NCBI GenBank assembly: GCA_031275285.1
Contig: JAISOY010000142.1
Coordinates: 1 to 39,038, forward strand
Source: Bacteroidales bacterium
GTDB taxonomy: Bacteria > Bacteroidota > Bacteroidia > Bacteroidales > UBA4181
Length of the DNA stretch: 39,038 nucleotides
Reading direction: 5' to 3'
Shown: piece after piece, positions 35,286 through 39,038 of the stretch
How the letters are laid out: each line of letters starts with the position of its first letter
Position numbering within the stretch: position 1 is the first letter of the stretch
Made by a program: the position numbers and the translations under genes
Notes under the pieces: model-generated
The model's input: only the letters and a program-made list of their open reading frames with translations
The model's database searches: none
What the model was told of the DNA's origin: nothing

Positions 35286-36818
35286 TTATACTTCTTTTGG
35301 TCCTTGCTTGATCTGCCGCACCATGATGGATATTTCGGCAATCAGCAAAACCGTAAAAATAGTGGCAAACAGCCAGAACGTAACTTGAACAGCACTGGCG
35401 TCTATCTGTGACACGGCTGCAGCCGTAGGTAAATAATCCTGTATAGCCCAGGGCTGACGACCCACTTCTGCCACTACCCATCCTGCCTGTCCGGCCAGAT
35501 AGGGCAGGGGAATGGAAAACAACATCACCCACAATAACCATCGGCGTTTTTCCAGGGTATTTTTATAGACCAGCACCAGGACAACAACGAAGAGCAAAAT
35601 GAATAAAAAGCCGAGTCCCACCATGACCCTGAACGACCAGAAAATAAGCGGTACATTGGGGATAATACTTTGCGGGTCATTTAAGAATCCGTAACCAAAA
35701 TATTTGAAATAATTGTCCAGAAATTCCTGATCTTCAAATTTAGCCTTTAATGCCTGTGCTTTAGCGATATCATTATTGTTTTTAGCATCCTTGTATTCTT
35801 TCAGGACTTCACGCGCTACTTTTCCACGTTCGATCTTCTCAGATGCGGCCATAATTCCATGCTGTTCATTTCCGTTAACCAGATCGTTGATCCCGGCGAC
35901 ATAAGCATTTGCGTCATGATATGCCATAAAGGACAATAATCCGGGGATTTCTATCTTCAATTTTGTCTCTTCGGTTTGGGACGGTATCCCGAATATAGTT
36001 AGTCCGGCGTTGTTTTTTCCTTCATGCAGCGCTTCCGAAGCGGCAAATTTTGCCGGCTGGTAATCTGCAATATTACGTGAAGAAGTATCGCCGGTCAATA
36101 CGAGGAATACTGATGTGATCAATCCGAATACTGCAGCGACTGCCATACTCCGCCGTGCAAAAACCTGTTCGCGTTTTTTCAGCAGAAACCAGGCGCTGAC
36201 TCCGACGACAAATACAGAGGCCAGAACGAATCCGGATGTAATGGTATGTAAAAATTTACCTATCGCCATCGGGGAAAAAAGCACTTCCCAGAAATTGACC
36301 ATTTCATTGCGGGCGGTATCCGGATTAAAATGCATTCCTGCGGGATATTGCATCCACGCATTGGCGACCAGGATCCATAATGCTGATAAGCAAGCCCCGA
36401 ACGCCACCAACCATGTAGAGAGCAAATGTACTTTTTTACTGATCTTATTCCATCCGAAAAACATGATGGCAATGAAGGTTGATTCTAAAAAGAAAGCAAA
36501 GATACCCTCAATGGCCAGCGGCGCACCGAATATGTCTCCCACGAACCATGAATAATTCGACCAGTTGGTACCGAATTCAAATTCAAGGATCAGTCCTGTA
36601 GCTACTCCGATAGCAAAATTAATCCCAAAGAGGGTCATCCAGAATTTAGTTATTCTTTTCCATTCAGGATTTCCTGTTTTCACATAAATAGTTTCCATAA
36701 AGGCCAGCATAAAAGACAGCCCCAGTGTCAGCGGAACAAAAACCCAGTGATAAGCCGCCGTGAGCGCAAATTGTGCCCGCGACCAGTCAACCAACGATAA
36801 ATCCACATTTTCTATCAT
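35286..36818 (-). CDS. cydA: Cytochrome bd ubiquinol oxidase subunit I
   Basis: 510 aa membrane subunit of cytochrome bd. H24 (AAYHWVFVPLTLG) corresponds to the haem b595/d ligand. E104 and E112 lie in LAIEGIFAFFLESTF, the proton-channel glutamates. H191 (GKFLHTITSGF) is a b558 ligand, and the second b558 ligand methionine is in FWSFRVMVGLG. All key residues are present. The periplasmic Q-loop region holds ETKLKIEIPGLLS and a charged helical insert rich in Lys/Glu/Asp. It begins 7 bp after the DUF4492 stop, so the operon order is DUF4492-cydA-cydB. It supports microaerobic respiration or oxygen scavenging. Confidence 0.97.
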   Translation of the reverse strand: MIENVDLSLVDWSRAQFALTAAYHWVFVPLTLGLSFMLAFMETIYVKTGNPEWKRITKFWMTLFGINFAIGVATGLILEFEFGTNWSNYSWFVGDIFGAPLAIEGIFAFFLESTFIAIMFFGWNKISKKVHLLSTWLVAFGACLSALWILVANAWMQYPAGMHFNPDTARNEMVNFWEVLFSPMAIGKFLHTITSGFVLASVFVVGVSAWFLLKKREQVFARRSMAVAAVFGLITSVFLVLTGDTSSRNIADYQPAKFAASEALHEGKNNAGLTIFGIPSQTEETKLKIEIPGLLSFMAYHDANAYVAGINDLVNGNEQHGIMAASEKIERGKVAREVLKEYKDAKNNNDIAKAQALKAKFEDQEFLDNYFKYFGYGFLNDPQSIIPNVPLIFWSFRVMVGLGFLFILLFVVVLVLVYKNTLEKRRWLLWVMLFSIPLPYLAGQAGWVVAEVGRQPWAIQDYLPTAAAVSQIDASAVQVTFWLFATIFTVLLIAEISIMVRQIKQGPKEV

Positions 36819-36825
36819 AGCCAGA

Positions 36826-37044
36826 TTATTTGGTGAGTTGTTCTATTACATGATCGCTCCTTTCCTGATCATTATCAAAATTAGATTTCAGGAAGTTAGG
36901 AAAAAAGAATATCTTCAGTATGGCAAACATAATGAAGAGTTTAATGCCGATGATCAGCCATAACGTTTTTCCTACAGTCATACTACGAAAACCGTCCACA
37001 TAGAAGCGAAAAATTCTGTATAACAGATTTGAAGATCGGTCCAT
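36826..37044 (-). CDS. DUF4492 small membrane protein upstream of cydA
   Basis: 72 aa from the ATG at 37044 (MDRSSNLLYRIFRFYVDGFRSM). The frame stays open to an ATG at 37074, but the promoter at 37082-37115 would leave that start almost leaderless, so I prefer the shorter form. It has one hydrophobic helix (WLIIGIKLFIMFAILKIFFF) preceded by the conserved FRFYVDGFRSMTVGKTLW. This is DUF4492, which is regularly found next to cydA in Bacteroidota. It may help assembly or stability of the bd oxidase, by analogy with other small bd-associated proteins (inference). It ends 7 bp before cydA. Confidence 0.9.
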   Translation of the reverse strand: MDRSSNLLYRIFRFYVDGFRSMTVGKTLWLIIGIKLFIMFAILKIFFFPNFLKSNFDNDQERSDHVIEQLTK

Positions 37045-37081
37045 AAATATAGCTTTGCGTAATGAAAGATGCAATAAAAAA

Positions 37082-37115
37082 CAAAGATAACATTGAATGT
37101 ATATAAAAGAACAAA
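37082..37115 (-). promoter_or_regulatory. Candidate promoter of the DUF4492-cydAB operon
   Basis: On the minus strand a TTTG (37112-37115) is followed after 22 bp by TATCTTTG (37082-37089), matching the Bacteroidota -33/-7 pattern TTTG and TAnnTTTG with slightly long spacing. Predicted transcription start is near 37076, giving a leader of about 30 nt before the ATG at 37044. Confidence 0.55.
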
Positions 37116-37223
37116 CAACTCAAAAAAAAGTTGTGTCCTATGATTGATCATCTATTATGATGCTGTACCCGGTAAATTTACTTACATTTTTCACCTGCGT
37201 GAACGCATGGAACGACAAATCAT

Positions 37224-37275
37224 ATTACATGAAAAAAGATATTCGCAAACATACGAATATCTTTTTTCATGTAAT
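37224..37275. terminator. Long perfect hairpin, terminator of the monooxygenase-like lipoprotein gene
   Basis: A perfect 22-bp stem (ATTACATGAAAAAAGATATTCG, split here as 37224-37245, pairing with 37254-37275) encloses an 8-nt loop, CAAACATA. It lies 27 bp after the stop of the minus-strand lipoprotein gene. The 3' arm contains a T6 run on either strand. It isolates that gene from the cyd operon promoter. Confidence 0.8.
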
Positions 37276-37302
37276 CTTCAGGCAAGATTATAAGATATGC
37301 TT

Positions 37303-37740
37303 TTATACTTTTGATTCCGATGTAGAATCATAAATAGTGATGACCGCAGGAGAGGAGGCACAATTGTTCAATATTTCCCCGAGTTGTTTAAAATGTTCCG
37401 TTGCAAAATGAGTTTCAACGGCAGCCTGGTTCTTCCATTCTTCAAAAACGAAAAATTTGGTTTTATCCTGCGGATCCTGATACAACGTATAACTGATGCA
37501 ACCAGCTTCTGCTCTTGACTTTTCGACCACAGGTTTAACTTCGTTTAAAAATTCGTCTATTTTTTCAGCTTTGATGAAGATCTGTGCTCCAATGATTTTT
37601 TTTGAACCTTCTTCTTTTCCATGGGCGCAACATGCCTCTCCATGCGAATGAGCGTGCGTGTGTGAAGATGAATTGTTTTTACTGTTGCATCCGGATATCA
37701 AGGCCATGACGCAGAAAAGGGTGATCATTTTTGTTTTCAT
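37303..37740 (-). CDS. Lipoprotein with His/Cys-rich linker and antibiotic-biosynthesis-monooxygenase-like domain
   Basis: 145 aa. The lipobox LISGC places the lipidated cysteine at residue 18. It is followed by a Ser/Asn spacer and the potential metal-binding stretch HTHAHSHGEACCAHG at 27-41 (five His, two Cys). From about residue 48 an ABM/YgiN-like ferredoxin-fold domain begins (IGAQIFIKAEKIDEFLNEV), with SRAEAGCISYTLYQDPQDK, FFVFEEWKNQAAVETHFATEHF and a closing AVITIYDS. Family members are small quinol or polyketide oxygenases, usually cytoplasmic and cofactor-free. A membrane-anchored form with a metal-binding linker is unusual. It is a single-gene unit bounded by the hairpin at 37224-37275. 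Its substrate is unknown. Confidence 0.88.
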   Translation of the reverse strand: MKTKMITLFCVMALISGCNSKNNSSSHTHAHSHGEACCAHGKEEGSKKIIGAQIFIKAEKIDEFLNEVKPVVEKSRAEAGCISYTLYQDPQDKTKFFVFEEWKNQAAVETHFATEHFKQLGEILNNCASSPAVITIYDSTSESKV

Positions 37741-37781
37741 AACGGTTTTTATTGGATAAATAATAGGTGATGTATTTTAAG

Positions 37782-38609
37782 TTAATTGCTTGTTTCTTCA
37801 ATTTTATCCGGCATTTTCCCGGCAAATATTTTCTTCGGACGGGTCAATAAATATATTCCCCAGATAATAAGTGGGATACTTAGCATTTGTCCCATATTCA
37901 ATACCATTCCTTTTTCAAATGCGACCTGGTCCTCCTTGATGAATTCAATAAGAAAACGTACTGAGAAGGTCAATACTAAAAAGATACCGGATAATACTCC
38001 CTGATACATGACAGTCGGTTTCTTAAAATATAAATAGTATAAAAGAATAAAAATAAGCAGATAAGATAATGCTTCGTAAATCTGCGTAGGATGTTTGGCT
38101 AAAATTTCATTGGTCCGGACGAATATAAAACCCCAGGGTAATGAGGTTTCCATACCGTATATTTCGGAATTCAACAGGTTCCCTATCCTGATAAGGAAGC
38201 CGGATAAGGCCACTACCACTACAATTTTGTCAAGTATCCAGAGAAAGGGTTTATGTTCAACACGTGAAAAGATATACAAAGCGGTCAGAATACCAACAGC
38301 AGCGCCATGGCTGGCCAAACCGCCATACCAGATCATAAAAATTTCCCACGGGTGCTGAAAATAATAATCCGGTTCGTAAAAGAGGCAATGCCCTAAACGG
38401 GCACCGACAATTGTTCCAATAGCTATATACCAGGTGAGATGATTCAGTACTTTTAGCGGAACATGCTCTTTCCGGAACATTTTCCGGATAATGAAATATC
38501 CCAGGACAAATGCAGCAGCGAACAATAATCCGTACCAACGGACAGAAAATACACCTACGGAAAAAATCTCCGGATCAATATCCCATATGATAAAACCCGG
38601 AAGTGACAT
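37782..38609 (-). CDS. lgt: Prolipoprotein diacylglyceryl transferase
   Basis: 275 aa integral membrane enzyme that moves diacylglyceryl from phosphatidylglycerol to the lipobox cysteine of prolipoproteins, the first step of lipoprotein maturation. Signature segments are VRWYGLLFAAAFVLGY, IGTIVGARLGHCLFYEP, WYGGLASHGAAVG (with the conserved His), the Lgt signature FLIRIGNLLNSEIYG (with the essential Arg), and HPTQIYEA. There are seven TM helices by hydrophobicity. The start at 38609 gives the usual short periplasmic N-terminus (MSLPGFIIWDIDPEIF). It starts 40 bp downstream of the asd stop on the same strand, so a shared transcript is possible. Confidence 0.96.
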   Translation of the reverse strand: MSLPGFIIWDIDPEIFSVGVFSVRWYGLLFAAAFVLGYFIIRKMFRKEHVPLKVLNHLTWYIAIGTIVGARLGHCLFYEPDYYFQHPWEIFMIWYGGLASHGAAVGILTALYIFSRVEHKPFLWILDKIVVVVALSGFLIRIGNLLNSEIYGMETSLPWGFIFVRTNEILAKHPTQIYEALSYLLIFILLYYLYFKKPTVMYQGVLSGIFLVLTFSVRFLIEFIKEDQVAFEKGMVLNMGQMLSIPLIIWGIYLLTRPKKIFAGKMPDKIEETSN

Positions 38610-38649
38610 AATTTTTCATTTATCCGAAAAACTGTAAAGAAACTTTTTG

Positions 38650-39038
38650 TTACAATAATCTTTCTTTGACCAGGTATTCGGCAATTTGTAAAGCGTTAAG
38701 CGCGGCTCCTTTACGGATCTGATCCCCTACACACCAGAAATGGATGCCATTGGGGGTAGTCAGGTCTTTACGGATACGGCCTACAAAAACCGGATCTTTG
38801 TCGGCAGCAAATAAAGGCATTGGATAAAGACTTTCGGAAGGAACGTCTTCAACAATGATCCCCGGTGCATTTTGCATGGCATTCCGCACGACAGGAACCT
38901 CAAGCGGATGTTCCGTTTCTGCCCATACAGCCTCGGAATGTGCCCTTAAGACAGGAACACGAATGGTAGATGCGCTAACCGCAAAATCTGCATGCATGAT
39001 TTTTTGTGTTTCATAGTGCATCTTCATTTCTTCTTTGG
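38650..39038 (-). CDS. asd: Aspartate-semialdehyde dehydrogenase, C-terminal part (cut by the window edge)
   Basis: The frame is open to the window end, so only about 129 C-terminal residues are visible and the true start lies beyond 39038. The segment [20 protein letters not shown] matches the dimerisation and substrate region of ASADH (the S-x-x-x-R-V-P-V motif). The end, [26 protein letters not shown], is the family's diagnostic C-terminus. The enzyme reduces aspartyl phosphate to aspartate semialdehyde for Lys, Thr, Met and diaminopimelate synthesis. The catalytic Cys and the NADP site are outside the window. The internal ATG at 39027 is not the real start. Confidence 0.95.
   Translation of the reverse strand, partial: KEEMKMHYETQKIMHADFAVSASTIRVPVLRAHSEAVWAETEHPLEVPVVRNAMQNAPGIIVEDVPSESLYPMPLFAADKDPVFVGRIRKDLTTPNGIHFWCVGDQIRKGAALNALQIAEYLVKERLL

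Overview
The window looks like a chromosomal segment of a Bacteroidota bacterium, most likely of the order Bacteroidales. It is moderately AT-rich, with A-rich leaders instead of Shine-Dalgarno sites and several TAnnTTTG-type -7 promoter elements. It carries two proteins with the gliding-motility (CHU_C, type B) C-terminal domain of type IX secretion cargo, a fused ResB-CcsA cytochrome c assembly protein, a DUF4492-cydA-cydB operon, and DUF1080, Gfo/Idh/MocA and DUF6807 genes. No rRNA, tRNA, CRISPR array or transposase was found. The genus cannot be fixed by eye.

Region 1 (1-17632, plus strand). An octamer tandem array (TATAAAGT, at least 12 copies, cut by the window edge) leads into eight co-directional genes: seven paralogous full-length ABC permeases of about 760-806 aa (MacB/FtsX type, each with two periplasmic domains and two FtsX domains) and one MacB/LolD-type ATPase placed between the sixth and seventh permease. 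Homologous spacers and near-identical gene starts show that the array grew by tandem duplication. The single ATPase probably energises all seven permeases, each of which looks like a fused dimer. The substrate is unknown.

Region 2 (17633-18114) is a convergent intergenic stretch with a GC-rich, structured, repeat-like element and one copy of a 95-bp repeat. The second copy of that repeat, inverted and about 83% identical, fills the cydA-cydB spacer 17 kb away.

Region 3 (18115-22068, minus strand) is a likely operon: a CHU_C/PKD secreted protein, an exported TldD/PmbA-like protein, and a GNAT-FMN split-barrel fusion. Region 4 (22393-26242, plus strand) encodes a two-domain DUF1080 protein, a Tat-exported Gfo/Idh/MocA oxidoreductase and a DUF6807 lipoprotein. 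This set fits extracytoplasmic 3-keto-glycoside metabolism. A perfect 32-bp palindrome lies just upstream, and a strong terminator-like hairpin lies before the third gene.

Region 5 (26456-39038, minus strand) holds housekeeping and respiratory genes: ResB-CcsA, an unknown exported protein, a LytTR response regulator, TrmH, a lamin-tail/CHU_C surface protein, the cytochrome bd operon, a His/Cys-rich monooxygenase-like lipoprotein, Lgt, and the C-terminal part of aspartate-semialdehyde dehydrogenase, cut by the window end. Boundaries between units are marked by long hairpins.
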